Shown: positions 1-12,656, counted from the first letter of the stretch. The stretch: DNA of 64,000 nucleotides from Galeopsis tetrahit (GCA_963675135.1 OY776119.1:12997156-13061155), one strand, 5' to 3'. Made by a program: numbers and translations. Notes: generated by a model not told the origin, from the sequence alone.

Positions 1-207
1 TTGGAGTTGAAGGATGCTTCCCTGAAATTAGATGATCTTACGCCAGCGAGGGATATACCTTTCCCTATCCACGTGGAAAACCCAACTCCAATGGCTACTG
101 TGGCAGCGGATGCTTTGATGGAGAAGGCGGAGGGAGGCGGTTCCAGTGGACGAGCGGAGGAGACCGGAGCAGGCTCTGAGGGGAACAATGATATTCCCCT
201 CTCTTGA
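1..207 (+). CDS. 3' end of an antisense ORF inside the Tat-type element (partial)
   Basis: An open frame enters from the left edge and ends at tga 205-207, giving 68 residues rich in Glu, Gly and Ser near the end with no recognisable domain. It lies between the integrase end and the missing 3' LTR but on the strand opposite to pol. Extra ORFs in this position, some antisense, are known from Tat-lineage elements such as Retand, so an antisense ORF is the best guess. It could also be a captured gene end or chance. The sequence left of the window would decide. Confidence 0.4.
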   Translation: MELKDASLKLDDLTPARDIPFPIHVENPTPMATVAADALMEKAEGGGSSGRAEETGAGSEGNNDIPLS

Positions 208-1986
208 TAACTTTCATTTCCCTGATAATATTTTGGTACTTTTAAAACACTCTTTATTTTGTTAAGGCCTTTAAGGCCCCCCTTTTGGTATTTTCCGGAG
301 ACTCCACACTCCGGGGTTTTTCTGTGGAGGGCTTTAGGCATGGTGCCCTAAGTCTTGAATATTCCTGCTCTTCTTCCGTTTAACATCGTACCTGCACATT
401 TATCATTTGGCATGCATATACACATATATCTCTGACTCTGTTTATTAGATGTGTAATATGATATTCGTCCTGCTTATGCATCTAGCATGTTTTCAGCATT
501 TTATTAACACGTAAAGGCTCTAAAGCTCCTAGAGGAACCTTAATGAGGAGATAGGGCTGATATCCCTGTACTTACTTGATAATTTGATAAGGCTTCTAGT
601 CTCTCCCTTAGTACTAGGGTTTTTAGGGATCTTAGGGATCATCTTTTCCCTTAGGCTGTTTATACTCATAAGAGTTAGTTTATACTCGTAAGAGTTCGTT
701 TATACTCGTGAGAGTTAGTTTATACTCGTGAGAGTTAGTTTATACTCGTAAGAGTTAGTTTATACTCGTAAGAGTTCGTTTATACTCGTGAGAGTTAGTT
801 TATACTCGTGAGAGTTAGTTTATACTCGTAAGAGTTAGTTTATACTCGTAAGAGTTCTTAGGGATTATACTCTCCCTGAAGTTAAAGTGTTTATACTCGT
901 AAGAGTTGTTTATACTCGTAAGAGTTCGTTTACACTCGTAAGAGTTGTTTATACTCGTAAGAGTTCGTTTATACTCGTAAGAGTTGTTTATACTCGTAAG
1001 AGTTAGTTTATACTCGTAAGAGTTGTTTATACTCGTAAGAGTTAGTTTATACTCGTAAGAGTTGTTTATACTCGTAAGAGTTAGTTTATACTCGTAAGAG
1101 TTAGTTTATACTCGTAAGAGTTCTTAGGGATTATACTCTCCCTGAAGTTAAAGTGTTTATACTCGTAAGAGTTGTTTATACTCGTAAGAGTTCGTTTATA
1201 CTCGTAAGAGTTGTTTATACTCGTAAGAGTTCGTTTATACTCGTAAGAGTTAGTTTATACTCGTAAGAGTTAGTTTATACTCGTAAGAGTTCGTTTATAC
1301 TCGTAAGAGTTGTTTATACTCGTAAGAGTTAGTTTATACTCGTAAGAGTTGTTTATACTCGTAAGAGTTAGTTTATACTCGTAAGAGTTCGTTTATACTC
1401 GTGAGAGTTTTGAGAGTTGCCAGGGATAGGGTTTCTGGACAAGTTCATTATGTCTTCCGCTACTGTACTACTGTACCCCCTACTCCCCCTAGCTTTAGAG
1501 GCTGTCGTGAATAGAAACTTTAGGAAATTTTCCTAGGTATTCTCCATTCGAGCATTTATGAGTCGGTGTAAATTTCTCTATCTTGTAGTATCTCTAACAT
1601 GCTATATTTCAGTTTCCAAAACATATTCGTTATTTCAGCACTCATCATGCAGGCCTTCAACAGTTATCTTAACACGATATTAACATATGAGAAACATTTC
1701 ATCATAAAATTAGCTCATAAGAGTCATCTCATCACAATATTATCATGCATTTAAGGAAATTGCTGAAATTTTATCAAAACCGATGCTCCATTGATCGAAA
1801 ACGTTTATCAACATAGGCAAATAAGGGGAACCTATGCCGGCCTCATTAAAAACCTCTCTGTGGTAAAACCCCAAGGGGAAACCCACGTAGAGGGAAAAAG
1901 AGTGCCGGTGAAGCAATTATTCGAACGAGAAGTAAATATTCAAAATTGTTCATAAAGAAAAAGGAAGCAGGGGAATTACACCTTCC
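208..1986 (-). other. Noncoding 3' region of the Tat-type element
   Basis: Between the integrase stop (1987) and the antisense ORF there is no credible reading frame. The stretch holds the minisatellite at 655-1412. Beside it are short related motifs (cttaggga, tccct, ggcctttaaggcc). From 1413 to 1986 the sequence is plain AT-rich and I see no further feature. The 3' LTR would lie further left, outside the window. Confidence 0.6.
655..1412. repeat. Minisatellite, ~20-bp unit with 266-bp higher-order period
   Basis: About 36 head-to-tail copies of a 19-20 bp unit, core tatactcgtaagagtt, differ mainly in a spacer (ag, cg or g) and in cgta versus cgtg. Each unit contains the dyad ACTC-gtaa-GAGT. 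Two identical 33-bp spacers (857-889 and 1123-1155) interrupt the array 266 bp apart, showing amplification of a larger block. Tandem arrays in the 3' untranslated region are known in Tat/Ogre elements and can seed satellites. Confidence 0.9.
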
Positions 1987-4539
1987 TCAAACATAAAATC
2001 TCTTCAAGTGGCACACGTTCCATGGCCTTAGTATCTCTTTCCCTGTCATGTCTTTGAGCTTGTATGCTCCACCTTTGAGTACCTGTATTACCCTGTACGG
2101 ACCTTCCCAATTGGGTTCCATCTTCCCAGTGTTCTTCAAAGCATCTGCCCTCCGAAGGACTAAATCCCCAACTTTAAAGGAGCGAGGGATTACCCTGCGG
2201 TCATATGCTGCTTTGATCCGACTCTTGTACCTTTCTGGTTTTAATCTCGCCATCTCCCTCTCTTCATCTACTAGGTCCAGCGCTTCCCTCATCAATTCTT
2301 CATTTCTCTTTTCTTCGAAATAAGTGATCCGGTGTGATTTGAGTCTGGCTTCGGGAGGTATCACTGCTGCTGCTCCATATACCAAGTAGAAGGGAGATTC
2401 GCCTGTAGCTGTTTTAGGGCTGGTTCGGTAGGACCAGAGGACGTTGTCCAACTCTTGCACCCATTTTCCTCCTACCTCTGCCAATCGTGTTCGAATACCA
2501 TCGACCAGGATCCTGTTTGTAACCTCTACCTGCCCATTAGCTTGGGGATGGGCTACTGAAGTAAACCTCTGCGTGATGTTCCATCTCTCGCACCATCTTC
2601 TTACTTTCTCTCCATTGAATTGCGTTCCGTTATCGGAAACCAAGATTCTAGGTACTCCAAACCTGCAACAAATATGTCTAGCAAGAAAAATAATTACATT
2701 GTCTTCTTCGATTTTAGCCAAGGGCACAGCCTCTACCCATTTACTGAAATAATCCACGGCTACGATTAGAAATTTTCTCCCTCCTGGTGCCAAGGGGAAG
2801 GGTCCCACCAGATCGATTCCCCATTTAGCGAAGGGACAGGGCGAGTACATAGCCCCCATTTCTTCTGCAGGTACCCGTATCAAGGGTCCATTCTTCTGAC
2901 ACTTCTCGCATCTCTTCACATACTCTCTAGCGTCTCTGATTATATTAGGCCAGTAGAAACCTGCCCTAAATACTTTCTTCACCATGGTCTGGTACCCTTC
3001 ATGGCTGGATGCGCAACCTTCATGGATGTCCTTGATCACTAGCTCTGCTTCTCTTTTTGAAAGACATTTCAAATAAGGTTGGGTGAAGGACCTCTTGTAC
3101 AATTGGCCTCCCAGGATGCAATACTTCCTTCTCCAAGCCTTTGCCTCTCTGGACATTGGGGTTACTGGGCCCCTATTCAGTTCTTCCCATATTTCTTTCC
3201 TCCAATCATCCCCTGCTGTTATCTCTCCAATCAGGGTTTCCGTAGCTACTTGATCTGCCACCAACAGGGTTACCTTTCCGTCTCCCTCGAATTCAGTGGA
3301 ACTAGCCAGTTTTGACAGTCCATCCGCTTTCGTATTTTCTTCTCTTGGTACCTGTACCACTTCAAAAGTATGGAATTTATTTTTTAGTTTCTTTACCTCT
3401 TCTACATAAGTGATCATTCTCTCATCCTTGGCGAGGTACTCCCCCATGACCTGCTGTACTATCAGCTGTGAATCGGAGTACAGGGTGACCTTCTGTGCCC
3501 CTAACTCTGCAGCCATGCTAGCTCCTCTGATCAGGGCCTCATATTCTGCTCCATTGTTTGAGGTGGAAAATCGGAATTTGACAGCCACCTGCACTTCCTG
3601 ACCTTCAGGGTCGATCAGTAATATCCCTGCTCCACATCCCAAGGCGGATGCTGAGCCATCCACATATACCTTCCATCCTTGTTCTTCTTCCACTCTGGTA
3701 GACTCTTGAATAAAATCTGCTAGAGCTTGAGCCTTGATGGCTCTCCTGGGTTCATAATCTATATCATACTCCTGTAATTCCACTGCCCATCTGACCATTC
3801 TCCCTGACAAATCTGCTCTCCCTAATGTCTGCTTCAAAGGGAAATTAGTTCGCACCATAACTTTATAGGAGAGGAAATAGGGGCGTAATCGCCTAGCCGT
3901 TACCACCACCGCCAGGGCTGCCTTCTCTACCTCTGAGTACCTCATTTCCGCTCCTTGGATGACTTTGCTCACATAATATATGGGTTGTTGTGCAGAACCT
4001 TCCTCTTTCATCAGGGCGGTGCTCAGGGAGTGTTCCCCTACCGAAAGATATAAGAGCAATACATCTCCCTGAGAGGGCTTTGTCAGCTTCGGAAGCTGTT
4101 CGAGGTGAAGCTTGAGTTCCTCAAAAGCTTTCTGACACTGGTCGTCCCATTCGAACTTCGACCCCTTCCTTAAGGTTCTGAAGAAGTGATGACTCTTTTC
4201 TGCTGACCTTGATATGAACCTACTGAGAGCTGCGATCCTGCCGTTCAGGGTTTGCAATTCCTTCAAATTCCGAGGGGGTTGCATGTCGAGCACCGCCTTT
4301 ACCTTAACAGGGTTCACTTCTATCCCTCTCTGAGTCACCATATATCCCAGAAATTTCCCTGACCCTACTCCAAAAGAACATTTAGCAGGGTTTAATTTAA
4401 TACCATTCTCTCGAATTACCTGAAATATCTCCTTCAAGTCGTCAATATGTCCCTCTGCCTTGACACTTTTAGCTAGCATATCGTCCACGTAAACCTCCAT
4501 GTTCCTGCCTATCTGCCCTCGGAACACCGAGTCTACCAT
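1987..4539 (-). pseudogene. pol: Ty3/gypsy pol, C-terminal part: RT end, RNase H, second RNase H, integrase
   Basis: 850 residues. RT palm motif YVDD lies at residues 17-20. A connection and degenerate RNase H follow to about 280. An archaeal-type RNase H spans about 290-410 with VYVDGSAS (D294), AEYEAL (E332), YSDSQL (D356) and KADG (D406). The integrase HHCC zinc region is at about 505-550. Its core shows D in KWGIDLVGP, SDNGTQF and NGQVEVTNR, followed by a C-terminal GDLVLRR fold without chromodomain. The frame is the direct continuation of the ORF ending at 4546. Only the codon at 4546-4548 (TAA) separates them, so this is the rear half of one broken polyprotein rather than a separate gene. 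Confidence 0.85.
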
Positions 4540-4545
4540 TCTTTG

Positions 4546-6423
4546 TTAGGTTGCTCCTGCATTTATCAGTCCAAAAGGCATACGTACATAACCGAAAGTA
4601 CCACATGTCGCTATAAAGCATACCTTCGGTATATCGAGGGGGTTCAGCTGGATCTGATGGTACCCCTGATATGCGTCCATCATGCTGAGTAATTCAAACC
4701 CAGATGTGGCATCCACCAGTTGGTCGATCCTGGGCAAAGGGTAGTGGTCTTTAGGGCAGGCTTTGTTCAAGTCCCTAAAGTCAATGCACATCCTCCACTT
4801 GCCAGCTCCCTTGGACACCAACACTGCATTCGAGAGCCATTCAGGGAACTGGACTCTCTTCACGTGCCCTGCATTCAACAATTTATCGATTTCCTCTTTT
4901 ACTATGAGGTTCTTCTCTTTACCGAAGTTCCTCAACTTCTGTTTCACGGGCCTGGCTTTGGGATCCACATTCAGGTGGTGCACTGCTATTTCTGGAGGGA
5001 TACCCGTCATATCCGTCGCCGTGAATGCAAAGATGTCTGCATTCTCCTGGAGGGTGAGTACCATCTTTCTCTGGAGTTCAGGATTCATGTTCGTACCTAT
5101 CCTGGTTGTAAATCCCTCCTTTCCTGGGTAGAGCTCGATGCTCATTAACTCCTCATCCTCTTTAGCTTTGGGTTGCTCTTGCATTAGCTCCCCCACTTTC
5201 TGTCTCTTCAGCTCAGGGTCTCCACCCTTAAACCTCTCTATTCCTCGGAACACAGCCTTGTCTGCTATCCTGACCGATTCTACGTAACACTTCCTCGCCT
5301 GGTATTGATCGCCACATATCTCTCCCACACCCCCCGAGGTAGGGAACTTCATCTTCATGTGGAAGGTGGAGATCACTGCCTGAAAAATATTCAGGCTTGG
5401 CCGTCCCATTACTACGTTATAGGAAGATGGGACATCTACAATCAAGAACTCTATGACTTGTACTCGACGGTTAGGGGCAACTCCTAACCCTACTTGTAGT
5501 AACGCTGAACCAAGGGGTTGAATGGCTCCCCCTGAGAATCCATACAGAGCTGTTTCCACCGGTCTAAGCTTTATATTCAAGTCCGTCTTCTTGAAGCACT
5601 CCAAGAACATGATATCGGCAGAGCTTCCAGTGTCTACGAAAATTCTTGCTACATCATATCCTGCTATATCCGTGGTAATGACCAGTGCGTCATTATGAAT
5701 TTCTCTAGGCTCCCCAGCGTCTTCTGGCCCGAAATGGATGTCTGGGCCCTCTGCCATCTTTCCCACTTCATGGTGCTCTATGTTCCTCTCATTCTTCAGC
5801 GACCGAACGCTCTGCTTCCTCTGCCTGAAGGAATCCCCATCAGCAGGGCCTCCCATAATCATATGAATAGTTCCCCTCTTCTGAGGAGGGGGTGGTGGTT
5901 CCTCATTGCCCTTCCTCTGATCTCTCCTGTCGTCTTCCTGCTTCCCCTCGGGGTCCTTTCTCTTTTGACCCCTGGGGCCTTGTCGATCTCTGAAAATAAA
6001 CTCTTTCAGGTGGCCTGCCTGAATCATCCTCTCTATCTCATCCTTCAGATGCCAACATTGGTTGGTATCGTGGCCATAATCGTTATGGAACCTACAAAAC
6101 TTGTTTGACTTTGGGTTTTGGGGACCCCTGCTTCTTGAGTAGGGGAATTTCATATCTGGATGGTCCCCTGCCACCTCTAGGACTTCGGCTGGCTCTATCT
6201 TCAAAGGGGTATATCTCTTCGCCCCTCTCCTGGGATTCCAGGGTGCAACTTCCTCTCTTCTTACGTTTTCCAGTCCCCTGGAGCTCCGATGTCTCTCTGG
6301 ACTTGGCCTTCTAAGTGGAATTTCTTTCCTCCTTTCTCCATTACCCACTATAGCCCGGGTCTCCGATCGCTTAGCTTTCCTTACCTCCTCCAGGGTGAGG
6401 TATTTATCTGCTCTCCTCAACAA
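4546..6423 (-). pseudogene. pol: Ty3/gypsy gag C-terminus, aspartic protease and RT N-terminal half
   Basis: 625 residues. A short Cys/His cluster (CRFHNDYGHDTNQC) near residue 110 is the gag C-terminal finger region of this clade. The aspartic protease active site VDTGSSAD is at about 264-271. RT fingers and palm follow with RMCIDFRDLN near 555 and MDAYQGYHQI near 593, ending at MPFGLINAGAT before the stop. The stop TAA sits where the family has an aromatic residue (AGATY), so one base change explains it. The ORF overlaps the end of gag by a few bases in another frame, which suggests a small frameshifting deletion at the gag/protease junction. Confidence 0.85.
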
Positions 6424-7418
6424 TTCATCAAAAGTCCGAACCGGCTTCTTAGCTCTAAGGCCGCTTGGTTGAATCTTTTCAAGAAAGCCCGTAAGCTCTC
6501 ATTCTCTCCCTGGCGCATGTTGAACAAAGTAAGGGTAGCTCTAGGCTGTCTCCTAGCGCTGGCGAATTGGTGCAGGAACAATTCGCTGAATTCGGACCAT
6601 GAGTGGATAGTATCTGGTCCTAACTGTGTGAACCATTGCTGTGCAGCCTTGGACAGGGTGGTCAGAAATACCCGACATTTGACACCTTCCCCATACCGGT
6701 GCAGTAAGGCCGCGTTCTCAAATCTCATCAAGTGCTCATAGGGATCCGAAGTGCCATCGTATTCAAAATTTAAAGATTTGAAGTTAGAGGGCAGTTCGTC
6801 TTGTAAAATAGTAGATGAAAATTGATATCCAGTGGTGTAAGAGGGTTTACTTACGTTGTCAGTAATATGTCTCTGCATATCCCTCATCTCTTTACGCAGA
6901 GCTTGTATCTGATCACTGACGGCCCCTTGATACGTGTCGTCCGTGCTTTCTCCCATCCCCGTATCCAGGGTGATATCCCCAAGGACTCTCTCTGCATCCC
7001 TCCGAAGGGGTCTTTCCAGGACGCTTCTCTCAGCCTGGGAAGGTACTTTCTCTTCTGGGTTTCGAGGGAGATCTTCGTTCCTGGAAGGGACTGGGACCGA
7101 ATCAATGACATGTTCGGGTGGGTTTGGTCGTGTGCCCTTATGAACAGGTTCAGGAGGGCGAAGTCCTCGAGCAGCAACTATCCTCTCCACTGATTGCGCT
7201 ATCATCTCATCCAACTGATCTCGAGAGACGGTCAAGAGTTCTGGTTGAGTGTTAGGGTTATCCTTATTGATCCCACTCCCTGATGCTCTTGAGATACCTG
7301 GTGTGTCTCCTTCCTGAGTGGGAGGGATATCCTCCGGTGCATGGTCTACCGGTTGTTTCCCTAGATTTCGATTTGAGGGAAAACCTGGAGGAGGAATATC
7401 TTCTGATGTGTGATCCAT
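6417..7418 (-). pseudogene. gag: Ty3/gypsy gag
   Basis: 333 residues with a Pro/Asp-rich N-terminus containing a short internal duplication (SEDIPPPG / PEDIPP). The retrotransposon gag core spans about residues 215-325 (FEYDGTSDPYEHL, QWFTQL, FNMRQGENES, RFNQAALEL) and builds the virus-like particle. The reading frame ends abruptly at RFGLLMNC. In the adjacent frame the sequence TFDELLRRADKYL, the normal continuation of this gag, runs on into the protease ORF. Family members usually have a few dozen more residues between these two motifs, so I infer a small deletion plus frameshift. It starts about 150 bp inside the primer binding site. Confidence 0.8.
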
Positions 7419-7574
7419 GGGACGTTTCCCTAAATTCCGATTTAAGGGAAATCCTGGAGGGGGCGGAGGAAGAGGAAGTGGAGGAGTGGAATCTCCTTTC
7501 TCCTTTGTCTGTCTTGTTGTATCTTGTCCTCCACCCTATCAGTACGGAACTTTTCTCACGCCTTAGCTTGAAAT

Positions 7575-7593
7575 GTTCCCACAGACGGCGCCA
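7575..7593 (-). other. Primer binding site of the Tat-type element
   Basis: On the minus strand TGGCGCCGTCTGTGGGAA begins two bases inside the LTR end. A TGGCGCCG start is typical of plant Ty3/gypsy (Tat/Athila) primer sites and is complementary to a tRNA 3' end with CCA. I did not assign the tRNA. Confidence 0.7.
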
Positions 7594-7595
7594 GT

Positions 7596-8364
7596 TGATG
7601 CGTCGAAAAAGAACGCTTACAGATATAGGCCGTTCTCTTACGAGCACTATTAATCACGATCTTAATCACTCGTTCGCCTTTAACAATCTTCGTGTAAACC
7701 TTCCCGTAAGTCCAAAATTGACCTGCAAAAGTACACCGGAGGGGGCCTCCGGCGTAGAAGCTCCGACGCTCAAGTCAGAATTTATCGAAGGCGAAATCAA
7801 AGAGGAATTCCCCTGTTGTCTAGGGAAATTCCGGCGAATAACGGAGTTCGTCCTCCAAATCAATGTATATCGTATATCAGAATGTATCAAGTGAATAAGA
7901 CGTATGTGTATGTTTTAGAACCTAACCTTCAAAATATGGAAATAACCTTGTTTTTATACCTGGCCCCTCTCTGCGGAGAGGGGAAGACTTCTTCTCCCTG
8001 AATTCTCGGCATATCCCTAGGAATCCGGCCTCAAATCCCTAAGGACTCGGCTTATCACCCTGAAGACTCGGTTCTTCAGCTTATCGGCTCCTCTTTTTAT
8101 GGGTTTGACTCAATCTTTCATCTTGACTAAGAAAGATTGATCCAGTGCTACCTATTTGGGCTAGATCCTTTTGGGTCCAAGAGCTATAAATCTCTCCAAA
8201 TATGGGCCAAAGGCCCAATTACCCTGATTTCTCTAATTCCTCTGCTCGAGCCTAGGAGGTGTATTAATCCTGTTTCTTTGGTATATTGACCTAATCACAA
8301 TTATCATAACTTATCCCGTTTCCACGTGTCGACTCCTCCGAGAACGACATATTTATCTACATCA
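7596..8364 (-). repeat. 5' LTR of the Tat-type element (769 bp)
   Basis: On the plus strand it starts TGATG and ends CATCA, giving 5-bp inverted ends. The inner boundary is fixed by the primer binding site two bases away, and the outer flank is cgtat. It should hold the promoter that drives minus-strand gag-pol. No second copy exists in the window to measure divergence. Confidence 0.75.
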
Positions 8365-8369
8365 CGTAT

Positions 8370-11300
8370 AAAAAATAAAGTACTGCAAAGAAAAATATAC
8401 AATCGTACATATATACTTGCATCTTAAAAAATGTTCATTTTTTAGCCTTGACATAATCGTTCATCACTCCGGTAATTGCTTTTTCAGTTTCTTTTTGTGA
8501 ATGTTTCACAATAAAAAAAAAATTGTTTTTAACATTTTTTTTATTAATCATGCCTATTATTACTTGTACTGTATCTATTAATTTAACATATTACATTCCA
8601 TACTCATCAATTATTTTATTTTATTTTAATTACCTTACTTCACTTATACTGTATTTATTGTTTTGCCATATTTTTTTACTGGGAGCATATTATAAATGGG
8701 GGACATGTAAAAAAAGGCACAAGTGGAACGTGAAAGACAGTTCACGTGAGTACAACCCGTGATCATCTGATTCAATTACCATGCAAAAAGACAAGACAAA
8801 AATGCAACTTTTATGTCGACTATACTTTCAATGTAGTAATTGATTTTCGAAATGATATGTTGAGTTCAATTCTTGCATACTTAACGGTTTAGTGATTTTG
8901 ATAAAAAAATAATATATAAAATTGAGGATTTTTAAGACGTATGTCAAACATATATACTAGTGTAAAACTCGGTATTAGGCGAGATTGTAAATATATATAT
9001 ATATTATATTTATTTCAAATAGTATTTTATAAGTTTAATGTATGAAAGAAAATTTATTTTTCACCGTTACACTTAAATTTAAATTCTAAGTTAAAAAAAA
9101 AAGTAATTTAAATATAAATTATTTGATAAATATTAAAATTAACAAAGAGAGTGAAAAAAGAAATGAGAGAAAAAACTCCATCCAAATTTACTATTTTTCA
9201 TTTGTATGCCTGCCCACTAATTTTAAGAAATATTATTTTAAAAAAAGGCATACAAATAATAAAATTGAATTTAGGGGAATATTATTTTAAAAAAGAGAAT
9301 TCATGTAAACCTAATTTACAAGACACCTACTCACTTAAATATTACCTTAAAAAATGTTTAATATTTAATTTATTTTAATAGTTTAAAAATATTGATTGAT
9401 TAATAATTAATTATACGTGTTAGCTAGTGTTGGCTGGGATTTCATGTTTGAAAAAAAACGAGACAAATTTCCATATACCTTTTTATATTTGACTCTAGGA
9501 TATATATATATATATGATCCATTTCAACTCAATCATGTTCAAAAAAAAAAAAATGATTCAAATATCAAATTAAACGAAGTTATTTCTTATGTGTAGAACC
9601 GTCTCATATATATATACACGAATTCATTGTAACTATTGCAAATTTGTAAGTAGAATAAAAAAAAATAGAATATTATTTGAAATGGACAATTTAAGGTGTC
9701 ATCAATTATGAATCGTCTGCGGGAATATGTCCACCTGTCTCCCCACTTTTTCTGACGATTGAAATAGCACTTCTAATTTAATTGGACATATGTTGTGAGA
9801 TCTTGCATGTGTATCTTAGTCTCTTAATTTTATTTCCTAATCTTGTAATTTTAACATATATATGAATAAATATATAAATAATGAGTGATGAGTCAATTAA
9901 GGATTTATGATATATGCTCGATTGGGATAGGATAGGAGTCGTGACTTGCAGATTTGGAATTTTTGTGGTTGAACTCTTCTTCTTCTTCTGTGCATATGGA
10001 ATATGGAAGAACACATCACAGTTAATTGTCATCTCAAATACAGGTTTTTGTATTATTAGTTATGCGTCGAGTTTTATTTATTAATTTAATATCGCATATG
10101 TTGTATATATGCTATTCAATTAATCCCTCCATTCAAAATTAATAAGTATGTATAATTTATTTGACACATATTTTAAAAATATTAATTGTTTTAGCATGCA
10201 AAATAAAAGGTGAAGGATATATTAATGTATCTGGAGAATAAATATTTCAATTTATGACTTATGAGGATGTAAATATTAAGTTTGGATAAAATTTATTAAG
10301 TTTGATAGGTGAAAGAAATTAAAACAAGAAATCATCAGATAGCCATCTATAATATAATTTATAGCTACTTTTCTTGCAAGAAGTATTAATTCCTAAAATT
10401 TTATAAATTTATATAAGAAAAATTCCTAATTAAAATTTGGAGTTTTATCGATAGGGTTGATGGATAGTAAAAATATCAATTTACGGTTTCCTATCAATTT
10501 AGGACTCAAGGATTTTAAAACCATGCATGTTTGATATCTTATAATTACTAAAGTACATACAACAATATTTTGATAAATTACAAATTAAAAAAAAATACAA
10601 AAGTTACACCTGAGTGAAAAAATTAAGAAATAAAATATAGTGATTAAAAATAATAATGTATATAAATAAATAAGGATAAAAACTATAAGATGATCTTATA
10701 ATATTTATGAGTTATAAATTGATAGTTTATGAGTATCATTTAAGTCTCTAGAATCATACTTTTTTTATTCTTCAAACCCCTAATTGGTATGAAAAATATT
10801 TTAGTCCCTAAATCTATGTTGCAAAAGTCGGGCACCTAGGCGCTTGTCATCGATCTACCGTTCGTCAAACGATTTTTAACTATGCGTCTTTTTTTTTTTC
10901 TGAATTTCCCAGAATCGAAGTTTGATTAGGTACACACTTTTTCAAGTAGAATCGACGCTCCGAACAAAACACGTAACTTTATCATGATGTGTATTACTTT
11001 CTTTTTTTTTTTTTTGTAAAATTTTATCGTTTAAGCAGTGAGAATTGGGTAAAAACTATATTTTTATATTTTTTGAAATTATTTTTACACATTTTAATTT
11101 CTTCAGAGCTTCTTTGTAATTTTCTACTTTAGTTAATTCAGAATTTCATATTTATTAGTATTTGAGAATTTTATAAATAAAATATTTTAAAAAATTTATA
11201 GACAGCCGACTAAGTGGCGCCTAAGTGGCGCCAAACTACTGATATTCGATTTCTACAACCTTTACCTAAACTAATAAATTTACTACTATCTTTTAAGCAC

Positions 11301-11712
11301 TGCATTGACATTAATCCTTACAAAAATAATTCATAAGATTTTGTAGAAACTAAAATGACGATTCACTTTTTCTAATTTATTTCGTTTCGTATTTACTTTT
11401 ACAATTTCAGCACTAGCAATCATTTTTATGTATATTTTAGAGGTTATAAGATCAAAACAACTTAACTAAATTAATATATTTCAACATATAAGATTTTCAA
11501 TTTGAAACGAATCAAATCAGTAACACTGTTCTCTCTCAGTCGTAAGAAAGTAAAAAGACGAGTGTAACATTTATTCACAAATAAGACTAAATTTTCATTT
11601 TTAATTAATACAAAACAAATATCCTACACTAAGAGGTTCTCCACCAAACACAAAGAACAAATCAACATTTTAGACCATGCACAAAACCCAAAAAAAACTC
11701 ACATCTAATATA
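8370..11712. other. AT-rich intergenic DNA, no gene seen
   Basis: Open frames here are short, low-complexity and without recognisable motifs. The stretch contains poly-A/T tracts, short TA microsatellites (for example near 9500) and an unassigned GC-richer patch at 10830-10870. A related motif, gtggcgcc, occurs near 11215-11232. These may be edges of an old, unidentified transposon. Confidence 0.5.
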
Positions 11713-11730
11713 ATAAAGTAGCACAAAAAC

Positions 11731-11917
11731 TTATATGCAATATTGCATAGATGCATTTCAGTCATTCACACACATATTCTTTATAAATACACCCACAAGC
11801 TTAATTCACACACATTTTTTATAAATACACCTACAAGCTTAATTCACACACATATTTTTTATAAATACACTCACAAGCTTAATTCACACACACATTTTTT
11901 ATAAATGCACCCACTGA
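11731..11917 (+). repeat. Left TIR of the Mutator-like element
   Basis: Pairs with the reverse complement of 12657-12810. It contains four tandem units of about 42 bp, one more than is clearly seen in the right arm, so the arms have drifted in copy number. Confidence 0.75.
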
Positions 11918-12656
11918 CAGAAATTGAACATGGTCGTCTTCTCCGAGCAGTTTTCGGTCACCTCAGACCGCGGTCGGACGCTGCAATTTACAATGACCTT
12001 AATCCTTAAATATTTTATATTTCTTTAAATGTTATTTGGGTCAATGTTATTTTGTATTACGTGCAATAATATGGGTCAATGTTATTTTGTATTACGTGCA
12101 ATAATATATCTTACTACATGCAATAATATATGTTACTATATATTATAATGTGGGTTACTTAATCAATAAAAAAATATAAAAATATAAAAGAATGAGTATT
12201 ACTATATAAAATTGTGTTATTACTACATGTAATAATTTGTTTCACTACATAAAAAATTATATCTTACTACATACTACAGTTTGAATTACTACATTGAATA
12301 GACGTTTGTTACTATATGTAACTTTATCAAATGATCTAATATTTTTCGCATCATCCTACAATAAAACATTTTGTATTACAACATGATTATTGTGTTTACT
12401 ACATTTGATAATATATGTTACTACATATTATAATGTGAGTTACTACATCAATAAAAACACTAGAAAAAACGTGTTACTAAATAAAAGAATTTGTATTATT
12501 ATATAAATAGTTTGTGTTATTACTACGTAAAATAATGTGTATTACTACATATTACAATTTGAATTACTACATTTAATATCCCGCGTTCGACAGTAAAATA
12601 AAAGATAAAAAAATCACAGAAACGAGTAAAATAAATGGATTAAAAATTTCGAATTA

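Larger units (their letters stand above)
1..8364 (-). mobile_element. Ty3/gypsy LTR retrotransposon, Tat-type, left part outside window
   Basis: Read on the minus strand the order is LTR (7596-8364), primer binding site, gag, protease-RT-RNase H-second RNase H-integrase, then a long noncoding 3' region with a minisatellite. A second RNase H after the usual one and no chromodomain after integrase are features known for the Tat clade (Ogre/Retand relatives). The 3' LTR is not in the window, so the element extends left of position 1. The right flank cgtat (8365-8369) would be the target-site duplication. The copy is dead: RT carries an in-frame stop, and gag is out of frame with the protease ORF. 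Confidence 0.85.

Noticed and set aside
1..1480. Possible CRISPR-like array in the regular 20-bp repeats
   Set aside because: Units are contiguous with 2-4 bp variation, there are no unique spacers, and the context is a plant retrotransposon. It is a minisatellite.
8523..8762. 79-residue hydrophobic ORF
   Set aside because: AT-rich intergenic frame with Leu/Ile/Phe bias, no promoter, homology motif or neighbouring gene support.
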